Assembly (NCBI GenBank): GCA_937922185.1
Contig: CAKZUT010000196.1
Location: 1 to 33,475, forward strand
Origin: an uncultured Neomegalonema sp.
GTDB lineage: Bacteria > Pseudomonadota > Alphaproteobacteria > Rhodobacterales > Rhodobacteraceae
Length of the DNA: 33,475 nucleotides
Direction: 5' to 3'
Positions 24,929 to 32,575 of this stretch are shown here, piece by piece. The position numbers and the translations under genes were made by a program. Under the pieces are notes generated by a model that was not told where the DNA came from, did no database searches, and saw nothing but the letters and a program-made list of their open reading frames with translations. How positions within the stretch are numbered: the first letter of the stretch is position 1; each line of letters starts with the position of its first letter.

Positions 24929-25471
24929 ATGCCAGAAATCCTTCTGATGGAAGATTCGGCTCCGTTGAGGCGGATCCTGACGCGCTACCTCCGTGACGCC
25001 GGTTACAACGTAACCGGGTTCGATAACGGTGCCGCGTCGGGCGACTCCGACCTGCTGGAACAGGCAGATATCCTCGTTACCGACCTGTCCATGCCCCATG
25101 TAGACGGGCGGCAGGTGATTCAGAATATCCGCAGCTTGCGCCCGGATCTGCCCGTTATCGTCATTACCGGCGAGGAAAACATAGATGATTTCGACGTCAT
25201 GTATGCTGATGGCATTTTGCGGAAACCCTTCGATGAATCCGCTCTGCTGAAAGTCATCGACTCCAGCCTGAAGGCTCTGCAACAACCTGTTCGCGAAACC
25301 GTTAATGAATATGAGACTCAAAACGGGAATGAAGAGGTCGAAAATCAGCCTTCGGCACCGTCGGGAGTCGATGAAACGGTCCGGGGGATCGAATCCGACG
25401 TCGCGTCAGCACAACATTCCCTGTTCTCGCGCATCATGGGCGGTCTGCGCCGGATGATCTTCCGCCGCTGA
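24929..25471 (+). CDS. Single-domain response regulator with a basic amphipathic tail
   Basis: The 180-residue protein is a receiver domain (about 2-118) plus a tail. Receiver residues are complete: Glu8/Asp9 acidic pair, phospho-acceptor Asp52 (VTDLSMP), Thr80 (VIVITG) and Lys99 (LRKPF). There is no DNA-binding or enzymatic output domain. After an acidic, Gln/Glu/Ser-rich linker (about 119-163), the final 17 residues (SLFSRIMGGLRRMIFRR) would form a basic amphipathic helix, which could dock on a membrane or a partner protein. No histidine kinase lies in the window. It may act like the CheY/DivK type or in a phosphorelay. It is 148 bases after bolA and convergent with the DUF4177-like gene. 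Confidence 0.92.
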   Translation: MPEILLMEDSAPLRRILTRYLRDAGYNVTGFDNGAASGDSDLLEQADILVTDLSMPHVDGRQVIQNIRSLRPDLPVIVITGEENIDDFDVMYADGILRKPFDESALLKVIDSSLKALQQPVRETVNEYETQNGNEEVENQPSAPSGVDETVRGIESDVASAQHSLFSRIMGGLRRMIFRR

Positions 25472-25507
25472 CCTCTCCCGAACCGGTCCCGGTGTCTGCT
25501 GTCGCTG

Positions 25508-26002
25508 TCAGTCCTGCGCGGAGCCGAGCGGGGGGCGCGGCGCGGTGCCAGGGGGCGCACTGACCGGTTCACCGGTGCGGAACTGCCCGCCTGTGGTCAG
25601 CACATCGCCTCTGGAAAGCGGTGAAGTCGGGTCATCGACGAGAGGTTTGGCGGGGAGGACCGGGGCCGGAGCGGGTTTCGGGGCCGGTGCGGCCCCCTGC
25701 GCCCCTGCCGCTGCGGCGGAGCGAGGCATCATGGCCTCGGTCGGCCATGCGCCTTCCTGAACGCGGCGGAAGATCAGCACCGTATATTGCGTGATCCTGG
25801 CCTCCCTCGAAAACATCCCGCTCCGCCCTCCGGCGGCGAGGATGTCCGATCTCATGTATTCCCAGCCGTCCACCGCTTCCAGGTGGATCAGCTCCCCCAG
25901 CGTCTCCGCAACGAGATCGGCTTCGCTCATCCCGCGCTTACGCTTGGGCTGAACAAGCTGGGGCAGGGCGACGGTCTTGTATTCGTAGGTCGATGCAGAC
26001 AT
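25508..26002 (-). CDS. DUF4177-like protein with a Pro/Ala-rich tail
   Basis: The first 80 or so of 164 residues resemble DUF4177: a YEYKTVALP opening strand, a helix, then DGWEYMRSDI and ITQYTVLIFRR, the pattern of a small alpha/beta domain with the conserved Gly-Trp-Glu. The rest (about 92-164) is Ala/Pro/Gly-rich and probably unstructured. There is no signal peptide. The function of the family is unknown. A perfect inverted repeat 19-40 bases upstream of its start may be an operator. It lies 116 bases downstream of the ialB-like gene in the same direction. Confidence 0.82.
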   Translation of the reverse strand: MSASTYEYKTVALPQLVQPKRKRGMSEADLVAETLGELIHLEAVDGWEYMRSDILAAGGRSGMFSREARITQYTVLIFRRVQEGAWPTEAMMPRSAAAAGAQGAAPAPKPAPAPVLPAKPLVDDPTSPLSRGDVLTTGGQFRTGEPVSAPPGTAPRPPLGSAQD

Positions 26003-26020
26003 GCGGGCAGCCTCTTCGGG

Positions 26021-26042
26021 ACGGATTTCACACGAAATCCGT
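26021..26042 (-). promoter_or_regulatory. Perfect inverted repeat upstream of the DUF4177-like gene
   Basis: ACGGATTTC (26021-26029), a 4-base ACAC spacer, then GAAATCCGT (26034-26042). This 9-base perfect dyad ends 19 bases before the start codon at 26002. Its short spacer suits either a repressor-type operator or an RNA hairpin in the leader. No similar site was noticed elsewhere in the window. Confidence 0.5.
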
Positions 26043-26080
26043 ACCCGTCCCGGAGTCTGATTGCAATCGGGGGAAGCGTT

Positions 26081-26112
26081 GCCGGGCCGGATCGGTCAGT
26101 GTGAAGCCCGGC
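26081..26112 (-). terminator. GC-rich hairpin just after the IalB-like gene
   Basis: GCCGGGC (26081-26087) pairs with GCCCGGC (26106-26112) across an 18-base loop, starting six bases beyond the stop of the IalB-like gene on the minus strand. There is no T run. It could be a weak terminator or an mRNA-stabilising stem. Confidence 0.4.
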
Positions 26113-26118
26113 CCGCGA

Positions 26119-26637
26119 TCACCGGCCGCAGGCTTTCTTGGCCGCGTTATACGCCGCCGTGAAGCCCAGCAGCGAGAAAGTATCTGTCGAGCGTCCGCCC
26201 CCGGCGGCATATCCCGTCACGTTCGCCTTCGCGCCTTTACGCATTGCGCTGACGATCTGCTTCTCCTCGTTGCGGGTTTCGAGCCACGCACCGTCCTTGA
26301 CGGCGAAGAACGAGAAGGTCTGGGAGCCGATCTTGGCCTGCACGGTGCGCGACTCGTCATAGTCGTAGCCCGACAGAATGCTGACCTCGGTATCGACACC
26401 CGCATCGGGATAGACCGTGATCATGAGGAAGACGTCACCCCGATCCTTGCCACCGAAATCCTGATCGGACGGTTTCGTCGCCGCCCAGCATACCTTGCCT
26501 TCGGGCCGCTGCGAGGTGAAGGCGCTCCAGTAGCGGAATGCGCCGATGCGTTCCTGCTCCTGCGCGGTCGCCACGCTCGATGCTCCTGCGGCCCCTGCGA
26601 GTGCGAGGGCTGCGGCGCAAAGCGTCATGCGGTTCAT
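26119..26637 (-). CDS. IalB-like (invasion-associated locus B family) periplasmic protein
   Basis: The 172-residue protein begins with a signal peptide (about 1-26, Ala-rich, cleavage near ATA). The mature domain matches the IalB family as I know it: an N-terminal strand followed by KVCWAATKPSD, a stretch of beta strands (GDVFLMITVYPDAG, VQAKIGSQTFSFF), and the closing TDTFSLLGFTAAYNAAKKAC. The first and last cysteines probably form a disulfide. In Bartonella, IalB is linked to red-cell invasion; in free-living alphaproteobacteria the family is common and its role unknown, so no pathogenic role should be read into it. The ATG at 26637 is chosen for the GGAGAG just upstream and the signal peptide. 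Confidence 0.87.
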   Translation of the reverse strand: MNRMTLCAAALALAGAAGASSVATAQEQERIGAFRYWSAFTSQRPEGKVCWAATKPSDQDFGGKDRGDVFLMITVYPDAGVDTEVSILSGYDYDESRTVQAKIGSQTFSFFAVKDGAWLETRNEEKQIVSAMRKGAKANVTGYAAGGGRSTDTFSLLGFTAAYNAAKKACGR

Positions 26638-27101
26638 TGTTGTCTCTCCTGCCACTATCGAATCGCGTCGGGATCGAATGCGTGCACCCGTCCCGCTTCG
26701 CTGTTGGTACAGGGGCATGGTTAACAGAAGTTATCCATTCACTCAATTCCAATAGACATCGCCCGATCAATCCCTTGCGAGGTGATGCTGTCAGCTTGCT
26801 CTCCCACGCTCACCTCTTCGGTGTGACACGGTGGTTCGCTCGCGGTTCAGGCGATGCCTTCGCGGTTTATTAAACCGATGGCGTTAGTATCCGGCCCTGA
26901 AAAGGATGGGCGCGTTCCCTGATGGAGCCTGCATCCGCTTTCCCGCGAACCATATGCCGGAACTGAAGGGTCTTAATCCCGTATCATGTTGCAAACAAAT
27001 GGTAAATCGAAGCGCGCCGTGCAGAAAATGGACGTCGTTCGCACTTTTATAACACCCCCATGCCTACCATGGAGCGGTAATTTGATTGAAGGAGAATCGC
27101 G
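26638..27101 (+). other. 464-base gap upstream of the pilus operon
   Basis: No gene is recognised here. In particular there is no small Flp pilin frame and no cpaA prepilin peptidase, which often precede cpaB. The gap must hold promoters for the IalB-like gene (leftward) and the cpa operon (rightward). Notable features are a 13-base palindrome GGTTTATTAAACC (26864-26876) and a TATAAC at 27048-27053 that might be a -10 element, although no good -35 accompanies it. The last third is somewhat AT-richer than its surroundings. Confidence 0.6.
26864..26876. promoter_or_regulatory. AT-rich palindrome upstream of cpaB
   Basis: GGTTTA-T-TAAACC is a perfect dyad about 225 bases before the cpaB start and 230 bases before the IalB-like gene on the other side. 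It is a candidate operator. It does not fit the full CtrA pattern (TTAA, seven bases, TTAA). Confidence 0.35.
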
Positions 27102-28262
27102 ATGCGTGGCGTGAGAATTCTGATCCTGGCCAGCGCCTCGGTCGCGGCTATGGCGGCCATGTGGCTGATGCGGGGTGCTATCGAGAGCCGGGCCAATGTG
27201 CCCGTGCAGATCGCCGCGCCCCAGCAAGAAACCAAACCTGTCGTGGAGGCGCCCCAGACGGTCGATGTCCTCGTCGCTGCCCGTGACGTTCCTATCGGGC
27301 GCACCCTGTCCGGCGAGGATGTGAAGTGGCAGGCCTTCCCGGTGGAGGCGGCTTCCGATTACTTCTACCTCAAAGGCGAGGACGAGGATGCGATGGATAT
27401 CGTCATCGGGTCCGCCTCCCGCGCGTCGATGCGCGCAGGAGAGCCGCTGTCCACGGACAAGGTGATCGACATCAACGGGTCGGGCGTCATGGCCTCGCTG
27501 CTCCGCAAGGGGATGCGCGCTGTCGCCGTGCCGATTTCCGACGTGACCGGCGCGGGCGGGTTCATCCTGCCGGGCGATTATGTCGATTTGCTGCTGACCC
27601 GGCAGATCGCCATTGAGGAATTCAACCCGACTACCGGTGAGATTGACCGCACGGTCACCCACAACCAGACCGAGACGGTCATGGAGACGGTGCGCGTGCT
27701 GGCCATCGACCAGCGCCTGACCGAGGGCAATGGCGAGAACGGTGCGACCGCCGTGGGCAATACGGCCACCATCGAGCTGAACCCCGATCAGGTCGAACTG
27801 ATCTCTCTGACCCGGCAGATCGCCAAGCAGGAGCGCGGATTCCTGACCCTCTCGCTGAGGAGTTTCTCGGAACTCATCGAGGAGTACGGCGAGGACGTGA
27901 ACAAGATCATGCCCAAGACCATCCTCGACCTTCAGGCCCTCGCCAGAGCCAAGATCGAACAGGCCAGGGAAATGAAGGAAATCGCCGAGACTTTCCGCCG
28001 CGAGCAGGAAGCCTACGAACTCGAACGCCGTAAGCGCGAGGAAGAGGACGAGCGCCGTCTCGCCCAGGAAGAGCGGGAGCGCCTTGCCGCCGAAGCCGCC
28101 GAAGCCAAGGCCCGCAAGGACGCGGAGATTCTCGCCGCCGCATCCGCCGCCGCGCCGCCGCCGCCACCCGAAGAGGACGGCATTGTCCTTATTCGCAACG
28201 GTGCTGCAATCGTCGTGCGGACCACCAATCCCAACACCGATCAGAACGCCGGGGGTAACTGA
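27102..28262 (+). CDS. cpaB: Flp pilus assembly protein CpaB with a charged coiled-coil tail
   Basis: CpaB (RcpC) is a periplasmic pilus-assembly protein of the Tad system, anchored by an N-terminal hydrophobic segment (about 5-24). The SAF/ChapFlgA-like part is visible in VDVLVAARDVPIGRTLSGEDV (first strands) and RAGEPLSTDKV, followed by AVAVPISDVTGAGGFILPGDYVDLLLT, the family's most conserved stretch. The protein is 386 residues, longer than the usual 260-300, because residues about 280-345 form a long Glu/Arg/Ala-rich heptad-like helix, probably a coiled coil. A Pro run (about 349-354) and a short strand-rich tail follow. GGAGA just upstream supports the ATG at 27102. Its stop overlaps a possible upstream cpaC start by one base. 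Confidence 0.93.
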   Translation: MRGVRILILASASVAAMAAMWLMRGAIESRANVPVQIAAPQQETKPVVEAPQTVDVLVAARDVPIGRTLSGEDVKWQAFPVEAASDYFYLKGEDEDAMDIVIGSASRASMRAGEPLSTDKVIDINGSGVMASLLRKGMRAVAVPISDVTGAGGFILPGDYVDLLLTRQIAIEEFNPTTGEIDRTVTHNQTETVMETVRVLAIDQRLTEGNGENGATAVGNTATIELNPDQVELISLTRQIAKQERGFLTLSLRSFSELIEEYGEDVNKIMPKTILDLQALARAKIEQAREMKEIAETFRREQEAYELERRKREEEDERRLAQEERERLAAEAAEAKARKDAEILAAASAAAPPPPPEEDGIVLIRNGAAIVVRTTNPNTDQNAGGN

Positions 28263-28318
28263 TGATTACCCGAATCCATCGCCAGAATCGCGTGCCCACT
28301 GCATCGGGAGAAACCAGA

Positions 28319-30727
28319 ATGCGCCGCCCCGCAACGACAGCAGCCGCAACGCTGACCGCAATCGGCCTCGCCCTCACGGCGTCCCTGCCTTCCAAGGCAC
28401 AGGACATTTCGGGCGCTCCGGTCGATCTTCTCAACCGGGGGTCGGACGTCTCGATCCGCTCGAATGACGCACAGGCCCCGGCGGGTTACTTCGTCGGTGC
28501 CGACGGGTCGGTGCAGTACGGTGACCCCACCAGTGCCGGTGTTCCGACTTTCCCCGCAGATCAGGCCCTGTCGGGCGACATCTCCGGTGCGATGGTCGAT
28601 ACCATGGCCGATACGATGGTATCGACACCGATGGCCGCCGATGTCTTTGACGCGGCTCCCGTGAGCAATGCGCCTGTCACGCTCGAAACGCTCCAGAATG
28701 CCTTTGCGGATGACGGGCTGTCCGGCCCGACGACATCTGTGGATACGGTATTCGGGACGTTGACGACGGATCAGCCCGCTATCGGCAGGGTGATCGAGGA
28801 GGCCGCGATCGATGCGTCGGTTCCTTTCGGGGTCCAGTACGGCAACCCTGTCGGCTTCGACGCCAATATCGGGACCATCGAGACGCAGGCGGCATCCGGC
28901 AGCTATGACTATGCTCTGGAAAACGGCGTCGTCACGCCGAAGGCGTCCGACACTTTCCATGGCGGAGGGTACGCCCCCGCACCAGTCATGGAGCAGACGG
29001 TCGAAACCTACCAGATCACGGTGACACCTCCGCCGATGCCCGAAGGTCAGGCGCTTGCACCGCTCGCGCCCGCGACGCCGAGCTATTCGGAGCCGTTCTT
29101 CCCGGATACGTCCTATGGCGGGACCACCCTGGCTGAGACAATCGTTTCGGTACCCGTGCCGTCTATGCCGGAGCCGTTCGTCGCCGAATCCTACGTGACC
29201 GCGCCTCCGGTATATTCCGAGCCTGCGCCGGTGACGGTCTCGACCCTTCCGACGGCTCAGTTCGACGAGTCCTATGCCAGCCTGGAACCCGCACCGCTTG
29301 CCCCTTCGGGCCGCAGTTTCGCGGCACGGGGTGACGGGGCCTACGGTCCCTCGAAAATCCGGCAGACGGGTGAAGGTCCGGCGGCCCAGAAAGCGGGTAT
29401 CTTCGTCGCGAAATCCACCATCGTGGACCTGCCTGCGGATGCCCATGAAGTCCTCGTCTCCGATCCGACACTCGTTCGGGCGGTCCTGCGGACGGCGCGC
29501 CAGATCGTTCTGATCGGTCTTCGGACGGGGCAGACGGGCGTGACGGTCTTTGACGAGCGCGGCAACCAGATCCTCAGCCTCGACACCAACGTGCAGTATG
29601 ACCTGCGCCCCCTTCGGGTGGCTCTGGCGGAAAGTTTCCCCAATCTGCCGATCACCGTGGAATCGGTGCTCGGTGAGGTTGTCATCAAGGGAACGACCGG
29701 CGGTCCTGCTGAGTCGGATGCGGTCCGCGATCTCGTGCGTCGCTACCTCTATTCCGCGATGATCGCGGCTGGGGTGACCGTCAGGCCGGAAAGTGTCGCA
29801 TTCGTTGACCGTCTTTCCAGTTCCAGTGACGATCAGATCCTCGTGAAGGTCCGCATCGCCGAGATGCGCCGTTCGGTCATCAAGCAGTTCGGGGTCGATT
29901 ACAACCTCGCCACCGATGCGGCGCTCAGCGGAGCGACCGGGGGTCTCAACAATGCCGTGAACACCTTCGGCACGATCTCCAACTCCTTCGGTGTCAGCGG
30001 GGCGGCCATGGGCGGCATCGCGGCGAATATCGCCGGATCGTTCGGCGATACCAATTTCGGCGGTCTGGTCCAGGCCTTTGAACAGCACAACGTCATGCGG
30101 GTGCTGGCCGAGCCGACCCTGACCGCCGTGTCGGGTGAAACGGCCAGCTTCCTCGCGGGCGGTGAATTCGCCTTCCCGACCTCTGCCGATGAGGACGGTG
30201 TCGGCTTCACTTTCCGCGACTTCGGTGTGGCGCTGGAATTCACCCCTGTGGTGGTCGGAGAGGGCCGTATCAGCCTGACGGTCGCGACCGAGATCAGCGA
30301 GCTGACCACGGAAGGTTCTGTCAATACCGGCAACCTGACCATTCCCGGCCTGTCGATCCGCCGGGCCAATACGACCGTTGAACTGCCCTCGGGCGGCACG
30401 ATGTCCATCGCCGGAATGCTGCTCCAGCGCGATGCGGCCTCTCATGCGGGTCTGCCAGGGCTGAAAAACCTGCCGATCGTCGGTCAGCTTCTGTCCTCGA
30501 CCGATTATCAGAAGCAGGAGACGGAACTGGTGATCCTCGTGACACCCTATGTCGTGAAACCGGGTCAGGAACGCGACTTCCGCCTGCCGACTGACGGTTT
30601 CGCCCCGGCGAGTGATTTCGACCTGTACCTGCTCGGACGCCTCCAGAAGGTCTATGGCGCCGGCGACCCGAACATGGCCAGCGCCCGTGAAGCGCTCAAA
30701 GCGCCCTTCGGCTTCATCCTTGAATAA
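28319..30727 (+). CDS. cpaC: Secretin CpaC of the Tad pilus, with a long N-terminal insert
   Basis: CpaC (RcpA) forms the outer-membrane pore for the Flp pilus. The 802-residue protein starts with a signal peptide (about 1-27, cleavage near SKA). About 330 Pro/Thr/Val/Ser-rich residues follow, containing two related VQYG(D/N)P motifs (about 63-72 and 170-178). The conserved pilus-formation N-domain begins near residue 363 (KSTIVDLPADAHEVLVSDP), then a BON-like domain (about 432-477) and the secretin domain (about 507-745), with VKVRIAEMRR, VLAEPTLTAVSGETASFLAGGEF and a VILVTPYVV-type strand at the end. The family is normally about 450-550 residues. The ATG at 28319 has GGGAG eight bases upstream and begins the signal peptide; an ATG at 28262 overlapping the cpaB stop is the alternative. 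Confidence 0.92.
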   Translation: MRRPATTAAATLTAIGLALTASLPSKAQDISGAPVDLLNRGSDVSIRSNDAQAPAGYFVGADGSVQYGDPTSAGVPTFPADQALSGDISGAMVDTMADTMVSTPMAADVFDAAPVSNAPVTLETLQNAFADDGLSGPTTSVDTVFGTLTTDQPAIGRVIEEAAIDASVPFGVQYGNPVGFDANIGTIETQAASGSYDYALENGVVTPKASDTFHGGGYAPAPVMEQTVETYQITVTPPPMPEGQALAPLAPATPSYSEPFFPDTSYGGTTLAETIVSVPVPSMPEPFVAESYVTAPPVYSEPAPVTVSTLPTAQFDESYASLEPAPLAPSGRSFAARGDGAYGPSKIRQTGEGPAAQKAGIFVAKSTIVDLPADAHEVLVSDPTLVRAVLRTARQIVLIGLRTGQTGVTVFDERGNQILSLDTNVQYDLRPLRVALAESFPNLPITVESVLGEVVIKGTTGGPAESDAVRDLVRRYLYSAMIAAGVTVRPESVAFVDRLSSSSDDQILVKVRIAEMRRSVIKQFGVDYNLATDAALSGATGGLNNAVNTFGTISNSFGVSGAAMGGIAANIAGSFGDTNFGGLVQAFEQHNVMRVLAEPTLTAVSGETASFLAGGEFAFPTSADEDGVGFTFRDFGVALEFTPVVVGEGRISLTVATEISELTTEGSVNTGNLTIPGLSIRRANTTVELPSGGTMSIAGMLLQRDAASHAGLPGLKNLPIVGQLLSSTDYQKQETELVILVTPYVVKPGQERDFRLPTDGFAPASDFDLYLLGRLQKVYGAGDPNMASAREALKAPFGFILE

Positions 30728-30740
30728 GAGGGCACGAGAA

Positions 30741-31133
30741 ATGAGAAAACCAGTGAATACGATCCACATCCGCGCAGGCCGCACCATGGCCCTGATCGTC
30801 GCCCTCGTCGCCTTGCAGGGATGCGCCCCGCCTCAGCCGCACGCCTTCCACGACCCCTTCGAGCAGTATGAACTCGGAAAGGTCTACGATTGCGGGGATA
30901 TCAAGGTTGGCGATGCCCGGCTCAACACCCAGAACGCGGCCACTCCCGGTTTCGGATGCTCGCACCAGAGCAATTTGACGGTGATGGTTTCCGACCCCGC
31001 CGATCTGGTCCGGCCCCGCGAGATGACCCCGCCCGACGCTCAGGCCCGCCAGCGCGTGCTGGAAGCCTATCGTGACGGTTCTGACACCACTGCTGCACCG
31101 GCCGCGCGCGGTACGCGCGAATTGATCCAGTGA
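30741..31133 (+). CDS. cpaD: Short CpaD-type pilus lipoprotein
   Basis: The 130-residue protein is a predicted lipoprotein: a hydrophobic segment (about 16-27) ending in the lipobox LQGC. The C-terminal half contains the CpaD mark FGCSHQSNLTVMVSDPADLV followed by RPREMTPPDAQARQRVLEAYR, which in Caulobacter-type CpaD is the conserved part of this outer-membrane-associated assembly factor. Most CpaD proteins are 200 residues or more, so the N-terminal domain is largely missing, a reduced form I associate with Rhodobacterales. It begins 13 bases after the cpaC stop, with GAGGG shortly upstream, and is followed 24 bases later by cpaE. Confidence 0.85.
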   Translation: MRKPVNTIHIRAGRTMALIVALVALQGCAPPQPHAFHDPFEQYELGKVYDCGDIKVGDARLNTQNAATPGFGCSHQSNLTVMVSDPADLVRPREMTPPDAQARQRVLEAYRDGSDTTAAPAARGTRELIQ

Positions 31134-31157
31134 TCCTATCGAATAAGGAGTTTGCCC

Positions 31158-32489
31158 ATGCCTTCTGCGGCACAAGATACCGGGTTCGATGATCAGGGAT
31201 TTACCGGTCCGATCGAGACCCTGATCCCCCGGATCGACATCGAATCCTTCTGCACGACCGGCCCCATGGCCACGGCGATTCAGGAATCGGCCTATGATCG
31301 CCGGATGGCCCGGACCTCCATCGCCGTCGCGATGGGCGGTACGCAGCGCGCCGTCGAGATCTACGAGGAATCCGCCACGCCTCATCTTCTCATCGTCGAG
31401 ACGAACGAGACGGGGCTGGAGGTCTTCGATGAACTGGAAGGTCTGGCCAGCGTCTGCGATCCCGATACCAAGGTGATTGTCTGCGGTCCGTCCAACGACG
31501 TGACACTCTACCGTGAGCTGAAACGGCAGGGTGTGGACGAGTACATCGTCTCTCCGGCGGCACCGATCCAGATCATCGAGGCCATCGCGACCGTCTTCGC
31601 CGAGCCGGGCGAGGCCCCCATGGCCCGCACCATCGGCTTCGTCGGTGTGAAGGGCGGCGCGGGCGCATCGACCCTTGCCCATAACGCCGCGTGGAAGATT
31701 TCGCGCGTCGAGGAAAAAGAGGTCATGCTCATCGATATGGATGTGCAGTTCGGCACTGCCGGTCTCGATTTCAATCGTGAGCCGACCCGGACCGTTCTGG
31801 ATGCGCTGTCCGGTTCGGACGAACTGGATGACGTGAAACTCCAGCGTCTGCTGATCGAATATGATGACTATCTCTCGATCCTCGCCGCCCCTTCCTCGCT
31901 GGAAGTGGAGACCGAGTTCGATGAGAACGGCGTGATCGACATGATCCAGACGATCCGTGCCGCCACGGATTTCGCGGTCTTCGATTTTCCGCATACATGG
32001 TCGCCCTGGATTCAGCGGTCTATCATGCAGATGGAGGAGATCGTGCTGGTCGCGACGCCGGAGCTTGCGAGCCTTCGCAATCTCAAGTCGTTCAACGACC
32101 TGTTCGCCGCGCGTCGTCCGAACGACAACCCGCCGCGCATCGTGCTCAATCAGGTCGGCGTGCCCAAACGCCCGGAAATCGCGCCGGAAGATGTGGCCGA
32201 TATCATCGGACGGGATGTGGACCTCATCATTCCCTACGATCCCACGCTGTTCGGCGAGGCATCCAACAACGGCCAGATGATCGAGGAAGTGAACCTCAAG
32301 CATGAGGCCGTGGCGAACCTTTCCGAGCTGTGCGACACGCTCACCGCCAGCCGGACGTCGCTCAAGAAAGCCGGACGCAAGCGGTCGCTCGACAAGCGCA
32401 AGGGGCTTGATCTCGGCAAGCTGTTCTCGCGTCTCACGAAGAAGAGCAAGCCTGCGCCCTCAGAAGTGGATGAAGACAGGGAGTCCTGA
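31158..32489 (+). CDS. cpaE: CpaE/TadZ, ParA-like localisation ATPase
   Basis: CpaE/TadZ is a MinD/ParA-type protein that places the Tad machinery at a cell pole. The 443-residue protein has an atypical receiver-like N-domain (about 55-150), in which the phospho-acceptor position reads LIVETNE with Glu81 rather than Asp. An ATPase domain follows with VGVKGGAGASTLAHN (163-177) and LIDMDVQFGT (191-200). In the P-loop the usual second Lys is Ala, a change known for the TadZ group, so hydrolysis may be weak or absent. The C-terminal 60 residues are Lys/Arg-rich. The ATG at 31158 has AAGGAG at 31145-31150; a TTG two codons earlier is less likely. It lies 24 bases after cpaD. Confidence 0.94.
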   Translation: MPSAAQDTGFDDQGFTGPIETLIPRIDIESFCTTGPMATAIQESAYDRRMARTSIAVAMGGTQRAVEIYEESATPHLLIVETNETGLEVFDELEGLASVCDPDTKVIVCGPSNDVTLYRELKRQGVDEYIVSPAAPIQIIEAIATVFAEPGEAPMARTIGFVGVKGGAGASTLAHNAAWKISRVEEKEVMLIDMDVQFGTAGLDFNREPTRTVLDALSGSDELDDVKLQRLLIEYDDYLSILAAPSSLEVETEFDENGVIDMIQTIRAATDFAVFDFPHTWSPWIQRSIMQMEEIVLVATPELASLRNLKSFNDLFAARRPNDNPPRIVLNQVGVPKRPEIAPEDVADIIGRDVDLIIPYDPTLFGEASNNGQMIEEVNLKHEAVANLSELCDTLTASRTSLKKAGRKRSLDKRKGLDLGKLFSRLTKKSKPAPSEVDEDRES

Positions 32490-32575
32490 TCTCCGAAAAA
32501 CTACCGGACGCGCTTCGCGCGCGCCCGGCCCCGGCCCCTGGCCCCAGAGCAGAAGTTCACGGCGGAAATACATAG

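Noticed and set aside
26119-26637. Reading the IalB-like gene as a virulence factor
   Set aside because: The family is widespread in free-living alphaproteobacteria and nothing nearby suggests a host-associated life.
26710-26735. CtrA-like TTAAC near GGTTAACAGAAGTTATCC
   Set aside because: The second half-site TTAA is not at the required seven-base spacing; the same holds for isolated TTAAC copies near 8583 and 8646.
28241-30787. 848-codon open frame antisense to cpaC
   Set aside because: It covers the same DNA as the secretin, which has clear family motifs. The antisense product is Arg/His/Gly-rich and shows no domain; long antisense frames are common at this GC content.
30714-32303. 529-codon open frame antisense to cpaD and cpaE
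   Set aside because: It lies opposite two genes with good motifs and ribosome sites, and looks like a GC-driven shadow.
32490-32575. Possible attenuator hairpin (CGCG repeats) between cpaE and cpaF
   Set aside because: The pairing is short and ambiguous in a very GC-rich stretch, with no T run.
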